Origin: Jejubacter calystegiae | GTDB taxonomy: Bacteria; Pseudomonadota; Gammaproteobacteria; Enterobacterales; Enterobacteriaceae | Assembly (NCBI RefSeq): GCF_005671395.1 | Contig: NZ_CP040428.1 | Coordinates: 3,286,001 to 3,350,000, forward strand | Length of the DNA stretch: 64,000 nucleotides | Direction of reading: 5' to 3' | Shown here: positions 17,874-26,858 of the stretch, in pieces | How positions within the stretch are numbered: position 1 is the first letter of the stretch | Layout of the letters: each line of letters begins with the position of its first letter | Position numbers and translations under genes: made by a program | The notes under the pieces: model-generated | Seen by the model: the letters and a program-made list of their open reading frames with translations, nothing else | What the model was told of the DNA's origin: nothing | The model's database searches: none

Positions 17874-17900
17874 AAAAAGCCCGGGGGGTTAACCCGGGCT
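17874..17900 (-). terminator. Rho-independent terminator of tRNA-Ser
   Basis: On the minus strand: 7-bp GC stem (GCCCGGG / CCCGGGC, 17893-17899 with 17879-17885) followed by TTTTT. It begins 14 bases after the CCA end of the tRNA gene. Copy 2 of the duplicated unit (17871-17932). Confidence 0.85.
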
Positions 17901-17913
17901 CTCTCTTTAAATA

Positions 17914-18001
17914 TGGCGGTGAGGGAGGGATTCGAACCCTCGATACGTTGCCGTATACACACTTTCCAGGCGTGCTCCTTCAGCCTCTCGGACACCTCAC
18001 C
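17914..18001 (-). tRNA. serX: tRNA-Ser(GGA)
   Basis: 88-base serine tRNA on the minus strand with a 7-bp acceptor stem (GGTGAGG with CCTCACC), discriminator G, encoded CCA, long variable arm, T-arm with GGTTCGAATCC, and anticodon loop CTGGAAA (anticodon GGA at 17965-17967) reading UCC/UCU. It lies next to ghrA as serX does in E. coli. Its 3' end faces the AT-rich pilus region and is duplicated at 17731-17752. Confidence 0.96.
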
Positions 18002-18243
18002 AAATTGTCGTTCCCACTCTCGTCGGAACGGGCGCTAATGTAGGGGAAAGGCTAAGTGACGTCAACGTAAATTTCTGACGCAGTGGTGCGTTCAGCTAAA
18101 CTTCGTCCAGTTTGTTGATTAAAAGCGCAAATATCGTTTCCCATCGCCGCAGGGTGAATAAAAAAACACCGCCAGCAGCGACAAAGTCAGCTGTGCTAGA
18201 GTACCGTCACACCTCAATAGCAACCCTGGAACCGGGAGACTGT

Positions 18244-19185
18244 ATGGATATCCTGTTTTACCATCCGACTTTCGACACGCAATATTGGATCGAACGCTTG
18301 CAACAGGCGCTGCCCGATGCGCGCATTCGGGCATGGGCGCCGGGTGATAACCGGCCCGCCGACTACGCGCTGGTGTGGCAGCCACCAGTGGAGATGCTGA
18401 GCGGGCGCCCGGGCCTGAAGGCGGTCTTTGTGCTGGGAGCCGGCGTCGATGCTATCCTGAGCGAGTTGGAAGCGCATCCGGAAATGCTGCCCGTCAACGT
18501 GCCGCTGTTCCGACTGGAAGACACCGGTATGGGGCGTCAGATGCAGGAGTATGCCGTCAGCCAGGTGCTGCACTGGTTCCGGCGCTTCGATGATTATCAA
18601 ACCCAGAAGCAGCAGGGACTCTGGCAGCCGCTCCCGGCGTATTCCCATGAAGAATTTACCATCGGCATTCTGGGCGCCGGAGTGCTGGGGGGGCAGGTGG
18701 CCGCAAGCCTGACGGCGTGGGGATTCCCGGTACGCTGCTGGAGCCGCAGCCGTAAACAGTATCCCGACGTGGTCAGTTTTGCCGGAAATGATGAGCTTCC
18801 GGTATTCCTGAAAGGCACCCGGGTACTGATAAACCTGCTGCCTAATACTCCCCAGACAGTCGGTATCATCAATCATGCACTCCTGGCGCAGCTCCCGCAG
18901 GGGGCCTATGTCCTGAACCTGGCCCGCGGCGCCCATCTCGAGGAAGACTCTCTGCTGGCGGCGCTGGACAGCGGTCAGCTAAAAGGGGCGATGCTGGATG
19001 TCTTCTCCCGGGAGCCGCTGCCTGGCGAAAGTCCGCTCTGGGCCCATCCACGGGTTGCCATTACGCCTCACGTGGCGGCCGTTACGCTGCCCACCCAGGC
19101 GATAGCCTGGATCGCCGACACGATCTCGAAGCTGGAAAAAGGTGAAAATCCCGGCGGTCAGGTGGATCGTCTGCGCGGCTATTAA
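18244..19185 (+). CDS. ghrA: Glyoxylate/hydroxypyruvate reductase A
   Basis: 313-residue D-isomer-specific 2-hydroxyacid dehydrogenase that reduces glyoxylate and hydroxypyruvate with NADPH. The Rossmann motif [13 protein letters not shown] (about 140-152), the LNLARG segment with the catalytic Arg, and the ITPHVAAVT segment with the catalytic His are intact. ATG at 18244, rather than the in-frame start at 18112, begins the protein exactly as E. coli GhrA (312 residues). It is divergent from and next to tRNA-Ser, and followed by ycdX. Confidence 0.96.
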   Translation: MDILFYHPTFDTQYWIERLQQALPDARIRAWAPGDNRPADYALVWQPPVEMLSGRPGLKAVFVLGAGVDAILSELEAHPEMLPVNVPLFRLEDTGMGRQMQEYAVSQVLHWFRRFDDYQTQKQQGLWQPLPAYSHEEFTIGILGAGVLGGQVAASLTAWGFPVRCWSRSRKQYPDVVSFAGNDELPVFLKGTRVLINLLPNTPQTVGIINHALLAQLPQGAYVLNLARGAHLEEDSLLAALDSGQLKGAMLDVFSREPLPGESPLWAHPRVAITPHVAAVTLPTQAIAWIADTISKLEKGENPGGQVDRLRGY

Positions 19186-19276
19186 GGGTGCAATCCGGCA
19201 CCTGGCCCCGGGCGCCGGACTAAAAACGGGAGCCAATAGCTGTTATCCTGAATAAAACGGCAAAATGGAGAGAGAC

Positions 19277-20014
19277 ATGTATCCCGTAGACCTGCATATG
19301 CATACCGTCGCCAGCACCCACGCCTATAGCACCCTGCACGATTATATCGCCACAGCACAATCCCGCGGCATTAAGCTCTTCGCCATTACCGATCACGGTC
19401 CAGACATGGCGGATGCCCCGCACTACTGGCACTTTGTGAACATGCGTATCTGGCCGCGAGTGGTGGATGGTGTCGGGATCCTGCGCGGCATTGAAGCCAA
19501 CATCAAAAACACCGATGGCGAGATCGACTGTACCGGGCCGATGCTGGATGCCCTGGACCTGATCGTCGCCGGTTTCCATGAGCCGGTGTTCCCGCCCCGT
19601 GATGAAGAGAGCCACACCCGGGCCATGATTGCCGCCATGGCCGCTGGCGAGGTGCATATTATCAGCCATCCGGGCAACCCGAAGTTTCCGATCGATATTC
19701 CCGCCATTGCGCAAGCAGCGGCGAAATATCAGGTGGCGCTGGAACTGAATAACTCCTCTTTTACTCACTCCCGTAAGGGCAGCGCCCCGAACTGTCGGGC
19801 TATTGCCGAAGCGGTTCGCGATGCCGGTGGCTGGCTGGCGCTGGGATCGGACTCGCATACTGCATTTACGCTGGGCGATTTCACGGAATGTCGTAAAATA
19901 CTGGATGAAGTCAATTTCCCGGAGGAGCGAATCCTGAACGTTTCGCCCCGTCGTCTGCTCGATTTCCTCGAATCCCGTGGACGGGCGCCAATTCCGGAAC
20001 TGGCCGAACTCTGA
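19277..20014 (+). CDS. ycdX: PHP-family phosphatase YcdX
   Basis: 245-residue polymerase-and-histidinol-phosphatase (PHP) domain protein with a trinuclear zinc site. Metal ligands are visible: DLHMHT at 5-10, ITDHG at about 38-42, the GIEANI Glu, AGFHEP and the C-terminal LGSDSHT. Exactly the E. coli length when started at the ATG at 19277, which has a GGAGAGA ribosome site; an earlier in-frame ATG at 19265 is less well placed. The E. coli protein is a phosphatase linked to swarming, activated by its neighbour YcdY. Confidence 0.95.
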   Translation: MYPVDLHMHTVASTHAYSTLHDYIATAQSRGIKLFAITDHGPDMADAPHYWHFVNMRIWPRVVDGVGILRGIEANIKNTDGEIDCTGPMLDALDLIVAGFHEPVFPPRDEESHTRAMIAAMAAGEVHIISHPGNPKFPIDIPAIAQAAAKYQVALELNNSSFTHSRKGSAPNCRAIAEAVRDAGGWLALGSDSHTAFTLGDFTECRKILDEVNFPEERILNVSPRRLLDFLESRGRAPIPELAEL

Positions 20015-20033
20015 AACGACAACGGAAGCCTTT

Positions 20034-20597
20034 ATGAACGATTTTTCAATGCTCTGCCGCGTGCTGGGCTCGCTTTTCTACCGCCAGCCCCAGGATCCGC
20101 TGCTGGAGCCCCTCTACCAGCTCATCAGCGAAGGCAAACTGGTGCAGCACTGGCCGCTCCAGCAGGATGACCTGCTGGAGCGGTTGCAGAAAAACTGCGA
20201 TGCCGGGCTGCTGGCGCAGGACTACAACGCGCTGTTCGTCGGCGAAGCCTGCCAGGTGTCGCCGCTGCGTTCCGCCTGGGTCGAAGGGGGCAGCGAGCAG
20301 GAGGTGCGCGACTTCCTGGACGGTCAGGGCATGCCGCTGGGAGAAGGGCCAGCCGAACACTTCGGCGCGCTGCTGCTGGCGGGTTCCTGGTTTGAGGATA
20401 ACGCCGAGCCGGAGAGCCGGGCGCTGGAAACGCTGTTTGCCGTCTGGCTGCTGCCCTGGAGCGATAGCTTCCTCGGTAAGGTCGAAGCCTGTGCCACCAC
20501 GCCGTTCTGGCGGACCCTGGCGCAACTGACCCGCGAAGCGCTGCAGGCGATGCGAGAAGAACTCCAGGAAGAGGGTAACAGGCCTGAAGACGAGTAA
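20034..20597 (+). CDS. ycdY: TorD/DmsD-family chaperone YcdY
   Basis: 187-residue all-helical TorD-like chaperone. It begins 19 bases after ycdX; the E. coli homologue helps load zinc into YcdX. The FFGE-type region appears here as YNALFVGEACQVSPL (about 66-80), followed by the EVRDFLDGQGM and GPAEHFGALLLAG segments conserved in the family. ATG at 20034 is used; the frame extends back into ycdX. Closes the ghrA-ycdX-ycdY block before the foreign-looking APE cluster. Confidence 0.92.
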   Translation: MNDFSMLCRVLGSLFYRQPQDPLLEPLYQLISEGKLVQHWPLQQDDLLERLQKNCDAGLLAQDYNALFVGEACQVSPLRSAWVEGGSEQEVRDFLDGQGMPLGEGPAEHFGALLLAGSWFEDNAEPESRALETLFAVWLLPWSDSFLGKVEACATTPFWRTLAQLTREALQAMREELQEEGNRPEDE

Positions 20598-20901
20598 GAA
20601 TTTGCCCGTTTCTTTTTAGGTTAACCCCAGCTAACTTCGCTATTAAGAGTGCATTCGGGGCCTGGGGTTTGTTATTATCGCCCGGCGTATCGCGTCGGGC
20701 GAAGTGTCTGAAATGCATACCGTATAATGCTGTTTAACCTTTAATCATCGCCGATAACTGACCGTGAATGCGGGCAGCTTACCCCGTCGTGCGATGTATC
20801 CGGGTTTGGGAATAATGCGATGGCTGTCCGGCACGGAGCTCTGCTATATCTTCTATGCTGTGTCTGGTAATGAGTTCCCTTCCTGAAACTTTGGTAGAGA
20901 A
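20598..20901 (+). promoter_or_regulatory. Upstream region of the aryl polyene operon
   Basis: 304 bases without a gene. A TATAAT hexamer lies at 20723-20728 but without a convincing -35 box at the right distance. An inverted repeat at 20680-20700 (GCCCGGCG with CGTCGGGC) precedes it and could be an operator or the ycdY transcript end; no T run follows. No JUMPstart/ops element is seen. Because the next 16 genes are packed together, the main APE promoter should be here (inference). Confidence 0.4.
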
Positions 20902-21621
20902 ATGAAGTTAGCTTTTACTGTTGTGGACTGGCAGGCCAGTGCGCCGGGGCTCGCTGAGCCGCAGGCGTGGCTGGCGTGGGCGGCGGGCGATGGCGCTATC
21001 GACGCCACCGCTATGCTGGCAAAGAGTCGCTATTTGCCGATGATGACGGCGCGGCGTCTTGCTTCCGGCAGCCGTCAGGCCGTTGAGTGCGGCCTGGCGC
21101 TGATGGCGCGCCAGTCGGTGGATGCCGTGGTCTTCGCCAGCCGCCACGGCGAGCTGGAACGCAACTACCGCATCCTGAGCGCGCTGGCGCAGCAGCAACC
21201 ACTGTCGCCCACCGACTTCGCCATGTCGGTCCACAACGCCGCGGTTGGTAGCCTGACCATTGCCGCAAAGGCGCCGCTGGTCTCTTCTTCGGTCTGCGCA
21301 GGCGCCGATACCTTCCAGCAGGCGCTGCTGGAAGTGGCGACGCTGCACCATGCCGGTTACCGCCAGGTACTGCTGGTGGATTTTGACGGCGCTATCCCGG
21401 AATTTTATCAAAGCAGCGTGAGCGAGCCTTATTTCCCCTGGGCCGTCGGGCTGGTACTGGCGTCCGGCGGCGGGTTGAGCTGCCAGAGCGAACCCCGTGG
21501 CCAGATACCGCCGGGGAGCTTACCTCAGGGACTGGCATTCCTGCGCGCCTGGCTGGGGGGAGAACGCGCCTTTTGCCTGGCCGGTGAACGCCTGGCATGG
21601 CGCTGGAACGTGACGTCGTGA
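20902..21621 (+). CDS. apeC: Aryl polyene ketosynthase-like / chain-length factor ApeC
   Basis: 239-residue beta-ketoacyl synthase N-terminal-like protein, about half the length of a full ketosynthase. A Cys-containing loop, VSSSVCAGADT (Cys near residue 132), stands where the active-site Cys lies, but the two catalytic His regions of a complete enzyme are absent. In characterised APE systems the short ApeC pairs with ketosynthase ApeO as a chain-length factor. First gene of the cluster; ATG at 20902 follows AGAGA. Its stop overlaps the apeD ATG (TGATG). Confidence 0.8.
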   Translation: MKLAFTVVDWQASAPGLAEPQAWLAWAAGDGAIDATAMLAKSRYLPMMTARRLASGSRQAVECGLALMARQSVDAVVFASRHGELERNYRILSALAQQQPLSPTDFAMSVHNAAVGSLTIAAKAPLVSSSVCAGADTFQQALLEVATLHHAGYRQVLLVDFDGAIPEFYQSSVSEPYFPWAVGLVLASGGGLSCQSEPRGQIPPGSLPQGLAFLRAWLGGERAFCLAGERLAWRWNVTS

Positions 21622-22382
21622 TGCAGCGCCTGAACTGGTGCTGGCGCGTGGCGATGACCGGCTGGCTGTTTGTCCTGTTCGGCCTGGGGGGCTTCCTGAT
21701 GGCGCTGTTCGGCTTCAATTTGCTGAACCTGACAGTGCGCGACAGGCTCCGGCGTCGTAACCTGGCGCGTCGGGCAGTGTCTGCCAGCTTCCGTTTTTTT
21801 CTGCGTCATGGCCGCTGGTTGGGCGTCTTCGACTACCATTTTGAGAATAGCGCGCTGTTGCGTGAAGAGCGCGGAACGCTGATTGTCGCCAACCATCCTA
21901 CGCTTCTGGACTATGTTTTTATCGCCTCACAAATGCCGCAGGTGGGCTGCCTGGTGAAGGCAAGCCTGACGGGCAATATTTTTATGCGTGGCGTGATCCG
22001 CGCCGCGGATTATCTGATTAACAGCCAGGGTGAAACGCTGCTGGCGGAAAGTCGCCAGCGGCTGGCGGCGGGGGAGTCTATCCTGATTTTTCCCGAAGGC
22101 ACCCGCACCCGGCCAGGTCAGCCCTTCAGAGCCCAGCGTGGTGCCGCCAATATTGCCGTACGCAGCGGCTGCCCGCTGCGGCTGGTGCATATTGACTGCA
22201 ATACCCGCTGGCTGGATAAACAGAGCCGCTGGTATCAGGTCCCGGCGCGTAAACCCAAAGTCGTTGTCTCGGTGCGTTCGCGCATCGACAGTCGAATTTA
22301 TCTGGCGGGGGACGAAGCCAGCAGCCGCGCGGCGCGGCGTCTCACCCGCTATCTGGAACAGGCATTGCCTGTGACCCGTTAA
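21621..22382 (+). CDS. apeD: Lysophospholipid acyltransferase-like protein ApeD
   Basis: 253-residue membrane-bound PlsC-type acyltransferase. An N-terminal transmembrane helix (about 11-35) precedes the catalytic NHPTLLD motif (HX4D, about residues 92-98), and FPEGTRTRPGQ (about 159-169) is the substrate-binding block. The protein would attach an acyl or polyene chain to the lipid carrier of the pigment. ATG at 21621 overlaps the apeC stop; the in-frame ATG at 21597 is an alternative. Confidence 0.82.
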   Translation: MQRLNWCWRVAMTGWLFVLFGLGGFLMALFGFNLLNLTVRDRLRRRNLARRAVSASFRFFLRHGRWLGVFDYHFENSALLREERGTLIVANHPTLLDYVFIASQMPQVGCLVKASLTGNIFMRGVIRAADYLINSQGETLLAESRQRLAAGESILIFPEGTRTRPGQPFRAQRGAANIAVRSGCPLRLVHIDCNTRWLDKQSRWYQVPARKPKVVVSVRSRIDSRIYLAGDEASSRAARRLTRYLEQALPVTR

Positions 22383-22395
22383 TACCGGAACACGT

Positions 22396-22665
22396 ATGGA
22401 ATCCTTATTTGCTGAAATTAAACAACTCATCATCGATACCCTCAATCTGGAAGAGACAGGCGTGGAGGATATTGAAACCCAGGCGCCACTGTTTGGAGAC
22501 GGCCTGGGGCTGGATTCTATTGATGCGCTGGAACTGGGGCTGGCAGTGAAAAATCGCTATGGCGTGGTGCTGTCCGCCGAGAATGATCAAATGCGCCAGC
22601 ACTTTTATTCAGTAGCGACCCTGGCCGAATTTATCGCTGCGCAAAATTCAGCGCGCGGCGTTTGA
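22396..22665 (+). CDS. apeE: Acyl carrier protein ApeE
   Basis: 89-residue acyl carrier protein with the 4'-phosphopantetheine attachment site GLGLDSIDALEL (Ser near residue 39). One of two tandem carrier proteins in the cluster; it would carry the growing aryl-polyene chain. Spaced 13 bases after apeD and 8 bases before apeF. Confidence 0.87.
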   Translation: MESLFAEIKQLIIDTLNLEETGVEDIETQAPLFGDGLGLDSIDALELGLAVKNRYGVVLSAENDQMRQHFYSVATLAEFIAAQNSARGV

Positions 22666-22673
22666 TGGAGTGA

Positions 22674-22928
22674 ATGATGACAACAAGAGATGAAATCTGG
22701 CAGCAGGTATGTGAACTGCTCGACGAATTATTTGAGGTTCCCGCAGAAAAGGTGAAGCCTGAGACGCGCCTGTATGAGGATCTGGATCTCGACAGTATTG
22801 ATGCGGTGGATATGGTGGTACATCTTCAAAAACGCACTGGCAAGAAAATTTCTCCCGATGATTTTAAAACCGTGCGCACCGTGGAAGATGTGGTGAACGC
22901 GGTGGAAAAACTGGTGCGCGAAGGCTAA
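22674..22928 (+). CDS. apeF: Acyl carrier protein ApeF
   Basis: 84-residue acyl carrier protein with DLDLDSIDAVDM carrying the modified Ser (about residue 39). Divergent from ApeE, implying that the two carriers serve different partners (initiation versus extension), as shown for characterised aryl polyene systems. GAGTGA ribosome site; its stop overlaps the start of apeG (TAATG). Confidence 0.87.
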   Translation: MMTTRDEIWQQVCELLDELFEVPAEKVKPETRLYEDLDLDSIDAVDMVVHLQKRTGKKISPDDFKTVRTVEDVVNAVEKLVREG

Positions 22929-23497
22929 TGCCGTCGCTGCGAGCCGTTTCGCGCATCGCAGGTGCTGCGGCGCTGGTAAGCTGGCCGTTTTGCGTCTGGC
23001 TGGCGCTAACGCACCCCGAATGGCGGGCGCTGATGCTGGCGCTGGCGCTGCTGTTTGCCCTGCGTCTGGCCGTGATGCCCGCCGGTGCGCTGCGCCTGCC
23101 GGGAATCATTCTGCTACTGGCGGGCGCGCTGCTGGCGCTGGCCGGATACTGGCTGCCCCAGGCGCGCCTGATGCTCTGGTATCCGGTGCTGGTTAACCTG
23201 GTGATGTTACTGCTGTTTGGCGGTTCGCTGTTTGCCGGACCGCCGCTGGTAGAACGTATTGCCCGCTGGCAGGAAGGCGGCGAACTGCCCCTTGCAGCCC
23301 GGCGCTATACCCGTAAGGTCACCCGGGTCTGGAGCCTGTTCTTTCTTTTCAATGGCGCTCTGGCGTTGGCGACGGTGCTGTCCGGCAGCCTGCGGGCCTG
23401 GACCCTGTGGAACGGCGTCCTGAGTTATCTGGCGATGGGCACGCTGTTTGCGGTGGAGTGGTGCGTGCGACAGCGGGTGAAACGCCATGCCCGCTAG
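22928..23497 (+). CDS. apeG: Inner-membrane protein ApeG
   Basis: 189-residue membrane protein with several hydrophobic helices (about residues 12-30, 34-50, 55-75, 82-100, 135-155 and 160-180) and short polar loops. It belongs to the COG4648-like membrane proteins always seen between the carrier proteins and the AMP ligase of APE clusters. Function unknown; overlaps apeF by 1 base and apeH by 11. Confidence 0.78.
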   Translation: MPSLRAVSRIAGAAALVSWPFCVWLALTHPEWRALMLALALLFALRLAVMPAGALRLPGIILLLAGALLALAGYWLPQARLMLWYPVLVNLVMLLLFGGSLFAGPPLVERIARWQEGGELPLAARRYTRKVTRVWSLFFLFNGALALATVLSGSLRAWTLWNGVLSYLAMGTLFAVEWCVRQRVKRHAR

Positions 23498-24824
23498 CCT
23501 GCCACTGGCCGACTGGCTGGATTCGCGCCACGACGCTGCCCGCACGGTGGCGCTGGATGGCGACAGGCGCTATACCCTGGGTGAACTGCGGGTGGCCACG
23601 GCCCGACTCTGCGGCTGGCTGCATCATCAGCCTCAGCGCCGCTGGGCCATTTGCTGCGATAGCAGCTATAGTTTTTTGGTGGCGCTACTGGCCCTGCTGC
23701 ATGCCGGTAAGACGCCGGTACTGCCCGGTCACAGCCGCGAAGCGCAACTGCGCGAACAGCGCCAGCATTTTGACGGTCTGCTGACCGACCAGGCTCTGAC
23801 GCTTGATGACTTCCCGGCTATCGATCCCATGCTGGTGCCTGACGCCCCCGAAACGCCGCTACCGGCGATTCCCCCTCAGGCGCAACTGGTGCTGTTTACC
23901 TCCGGCTCCACGGGAGAGCCGCAGCGGGTGGTGAAAACCGTGGCGGCGCTGGATACGGAAGCTGGCTGGCTGGTCCAGCGCTGGGGGCGCCGGCTGGCGG
24001 GATGTCGGGTACTGGCTTCGGTCAGTCATCAGCACCTGTATGGCTTAACCTTTCGGATTGTGCTGCCGATGGCGCTGGGGCTGCCCCTGGCCGCCCGGCG
24101 GGTGGAGTTTCCTGAACAGCTGCCGTTGCAGGCGCAGGGCAGGGCGTGGGCCTTTATCAGCAGTCCGGCCCTGTTGGGGCGTATGGATCCCGGGCTTATC
24201 CCCGCGGGCTGCCGCTTTGTGCTCTCCGCCGCCGGGCCGCTCAGCGATACTGTTGCCTGCCAGGCGCGGCGCGACTTTGGCGTGGCGGTGGCCGAAATCT
24301 ACGGCAGTACCGAAACCGGCGTGGTGGCATGGCGTGAACGCCGGCGGCAGCATGAATCGTGGCACGCCTTCCCGGGCGTGACTTTTGATGTCGATAATAA
24401 TGGCTTATGGGTGAATTCGCCGCTGATTGACGGCGGCGCCTGTCAGTTAAGCGATCGACTGGCATTTCGTGGCTCGCAGACTTTCGATCTACTGGGACGA
24501 GAAGATCGCACCGTCAAGATTGAAGAGCAGCGGGTATCCCTGGATGAGATCGAACGTCGACTAAGGGCGCTTCCGGAGATCGCTGACGCGGCGGTACTGG
24601 TGGTGACCCGCGGCGGTCGCAGCGTGACGGCGGCGGTAGTGGTACTGCGCGATGAAAAAGCGTGGTCGCTGGGTCGCCGTCAGGCGTGGCGCCGCGAGCT
24701 GATGCGCTGGCTGGCGCCTTCCGCGGTACCGCGCTACTGGCGGCAGGTGCCCCAAATTCCGTTGACCAGCCAGAGCAAACGAGCATGGAACCTGATACAG
24801 GAGTTGTTTTATGAACCCCATTGA
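23487..24824 (+). CDS. apeH: Acyl-AMP ligase/acyl-ACP synthetase ApeH
   Basis: 445-residue ANL-superfamily adenylating enzyme. The AMP-binding motif LVLFTSGSTGEPQR (about 134-147) and the YGSTETGVVAWRE motif (about 270-282) are intact; the C-terminal Lys-containing segment ends in LTSQSKRAW. It activates the aromatic starter acid, probably 4-hydroxybenzoate, and loads it onto an ApeE/ApeF carrier (from characterised systems). Overlaps apeG by 11 bases and apeI by 14. Confidence 0.85.
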   Translation: MPASLPLADWLDSRHDAARTVALDGDRRYTLGELRVATARLCGWLHHQPQRRWAICCDSSYSFLVALLALLHAGKTPVLPGHSREAQLREQRQHFDGLLTDQALTLDDFPAIDPMLVPDAPETPLPAIPPQAQLVLFTSGSTGEPQRVVKTVAALDTEAGWLVQRWGRRLAGCRVLASVSHQHLYGLTFRIVLPMALGLPLAARRVEFPEQLPLQAQGRAWAFISSPALLGRMDPGLIPAGCRFVLSAAGPLSDTVACQARRDFGVAVAEIYGSTETGVVAWRERRRQHESWHAFPGVTFDVDNNGLWVNSPLIDGGACQLSDRLAFRGSQTFDLLGREDRTVKIEEQRVSLDEIERRLRALPEIADAAVLVVTRGGRSVTAAVVVLRDEKAWSLGRRQAWRRELMRWLAPSAVPRYWRQVPQIPLTSQSKRAWNLIQELFYEPH

Positions 24825-25161
24825 ACTCCAGCGCAGCGCGCCGGATGCCGATCGACTGGTGCTGCGCCTGTGGATCCCGAAGACGCTGTTCTGGTTCCAG
24901 GGGCACTTTCCCCAGTGGCAGGTGTTGCCCGGCGTGGCGCAGATCCACTGGGCGATGACCTATAGCGAATCGCTGACGGGCGACCTGCGCTATCACAGCG
25001 TGGATCGGGTCAAATTCCAGACGCCGGTAATGCCGGACAGCGAACTGCGGCTGGAGCTGCATCACGAGGCGGCGCGCCAGTTGCTCCATTTTTGTTACTA
25101 CCTGGTGGATGGCGAATCCGAACGGGTGGCCAGCAGCGGAAAGATTAAGCTATGTCGCTGA
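24811..25161 (+). CDS. apeI: Beta-hydroxyacyl-ACP dehydratase ApeI
   Basis: 116-residue hot-dog dehydratase of the FabA/FabZ-like group with the catalytic region WFQGHFPQWQVLPGVAQIHW (His near residue 31). Acts with ApeP to dehydrate beta-hydroxyacyl intermediates and create the conjugated double bonds. Overlaps apeH by 14 bases and apeJ by 10. Confidence 0.84.
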   Translation: MNPIELQRSAPDADRLVLRLWIPKTLFWFQGHFPQWQVLPGVAQIHWAMTYSESLTGDLRYHSVDRVKFQTPVMPDSELRLELHHEAARQLLHFCYYLVDGESERVASSGKIKLCR

Positions 25162-26858
25162 ACCAGGACGATTTCCGCCCCTGCATCATTATTCCCTGCT
25201 ATAACCACGGCGCGACCCTGGCGGCGGTGCTTGAGCGTCTTGAACCCCTGGCGCTGCCCTGTATCCTGGTGGATGACGGTAGCGATGCGGCGACCCAGGT
25301 GCCGTTACGGGAAGCGGCGGCGCGCCATTCATGGGTGACCTTGCTGCGTCTGCCGGTGAACCGGGGTAAAGGTGCAGCGGTAATGCACGGCCTGCGGGCT
25401 GCGGCGCGGGTGGGATACAGTCATGCGCTCCAGGTGGATGCCGACGGTCAGCACCGGCTGGAAGATGCGCCGCGCCTGCTGGCGGCGGCACGTCGTGAGC
25501 CGGGCGCCCTGATCTCCGGACGACCAGTCTACGACGACTCCATTCCCCGCGCCCGACGCTGGGGCCGCTATATCACGCACGTCTGGGTGTGGATCGAAAC
25601 CCTGTCGCTCTCCCTTCGCGACAGCATGTGCGGCTTCCGGGTCTATCCGCTGGCGCCGACCGTCGCTTTGCTGGACCGGGTTCGCTTCGGAGAGCGCATG
25701 GATTTCGACACCGAAATTATGGTGCGTCTGTACCGGGACGGCACCCCGAGTCGCTTTATCGATACGCCCGTTGTTTATCCGGCGGACGGGATATCGCACT
25801 TCGATGCCCTGAACGACAACCTGCGGATCTCCTGGATGCATACCCGGCTGGTCTGCGGCATGCTGATGGGGCTGCCCCGGCGTCTGCTGCCGCGCGGTAC
25901 TGAAAAACACTGGGCGCGCACCGAAGAGCGGCGGGGGCTGGCCGGTATGCGCTTTATGCTGTGGGTATGGCAGCGCTTCGGGCGTCGGGCCTTTGGGTGG
26001 CTGCTGCGCCCGGTGGTGGGTGTTTACTGGCTGACCGGCGGCAACCAGCGTCGGGCTTCCCGTCTGTGGCTGAGCCGGGTGGAAACCCGGGCAGTTCAAC
26101 TGGGCGTGACGCTGCCTGCGGGGCTAAACAGCTATCGCCACTTTCTGCGTTTCGGCGACGCCATGCTCAATAAAATTGCCGCATGGCGCGGTGAGATCCG
26201 TATCGGGCACGAAATTGACTTTGCCCCCGGGGCCGAAGCTTACCTGAACCATGATCCGGGACGCGGCAAGCTGATTCTGGCCTCGCATCTGGGCGATATC
26301 GAGGCCAGCCGGGCGCTGGCGCAGCACCATGCCGGCTTGACCATTAATGCGCTGGTCTTTACCGAACACGCCCGGCGCTTTCGCCAGGTGATGGAGGAGA
26401 TTGCCCCCCAGGCCGGCGTGAATCTGATGCCGGTGACCGATATCGGTCCCGAAACCGCCATGCTGCTTCAGCAGAAGCTGGAAGCGGGCGAATGGGTGGC
26501 TATCGTCGGCGATCGCACGGCGGTGGGGCCCCAGCGTGGCGGCGGTCAGCGGGTCACCTGGAGCCCGTTTATGGGGCACCTGGCCCCCTTTCCTCAGGGC
26601 CCCTTTATACTGGCGGCGGCCCTGAAGAGTCCGGTGGTGATGATGACGGTATTGCGCGAGCAGGGGCGTCTGGTTATCCATGCCGGGCCGCTTTCTGACG
26701 GACAGGCGCTGCCGCGCAAAGGGCGCCAGCAGGCGCTACAGGCGCTGACCGACCGCTATGCGCAGTGGCTGGAGCAGATGGCGTTACGCTCGCCGCTGGA
26801 CTGGTTTAACTTTTATGATTTCTGGCGGTTGCCGCCGGAGCAGGAGGCTGAATGCTGA
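25152..26858 (+). CDS. apeJ: Glycosyltransferase-acyltransferase fusion ApeJ
   Basis: 568-residue two-domain protein. Residues about 10-240 form a GT-A family 2 glycosyltransferase (CIIIPCYNHG, LVDDGSD, LQVDADGQH metal-binding DxD-like motif). Residues about 300-560 form an LpxL/HtrB-like acyltransferase with the HX4E motif in ASHLGDIEASR (about 375-385). The fusion probably glycosylates and acylates the polyene lipid anchor. Overlaps apeI and apeK by 7-10 bases, so it is tightly coupled in the operon. Confidence 0.83.
   Translation: MSLNQDDFRPCIIIPCYNHGATLAAVLERLEPLALPCILVDDGSDAATQVPLREAAARHSWVTLLRLPVNRGKGAAVMHGLRAAARVGYSHALQVDADGQHRLEDAPRLLAAARREPGALISGRPVYDDSIPRARRWGRYITHVWVWIETLSLSLRDSMCGFRVYPLAPTVALLDRVRFGERMDFDTEIMVRLYRDGTPSRFIDTPVVYPADGISHFDALNDNLRISWMHTRLVCGMLMGLPRRLLPRGTEKHWARTEERRGLAGMRFMLWVWQRFGRRAFGWLLRPVVGVYWLTGGNQRRASRLWLSRVETRAVQLGVTLPAGLNSYRHFLRFGDAMLNKIAAWRGEIRIGHEIDFAPGAEAYLNHDPGRGKLILASHLGDIEASRALAQHHAGLTINALVFTEHARRFRQVMEEIAPQAGVNLMPVTDIGPETAMLLQQKLEAGEWVAIVGDRTAVGPQRGGGQRVTWSPFMGHLAPFPQGPFILAAALKSPVVMMTVLREQGRLVIHAGPLSDGQALPRKGRQQALQALTDRYAQWLEQMALRSPLDWFNFYDFWRLPPEQEAEC

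Noticed and set aside
17822-18043. 73-codon frame on the + strand with a GGEGGIRTLDTLP-type sequence
   Set aside because: It runs through the tRNA-Ser gene on the opposite strand. This kind of translated tRNA is a known false protein.
20598-20901. RfaH ops/JUMPstart element before the APE operon
   Set aside because: Searched by eye for GGCGGTAGC-like sequence; none found.
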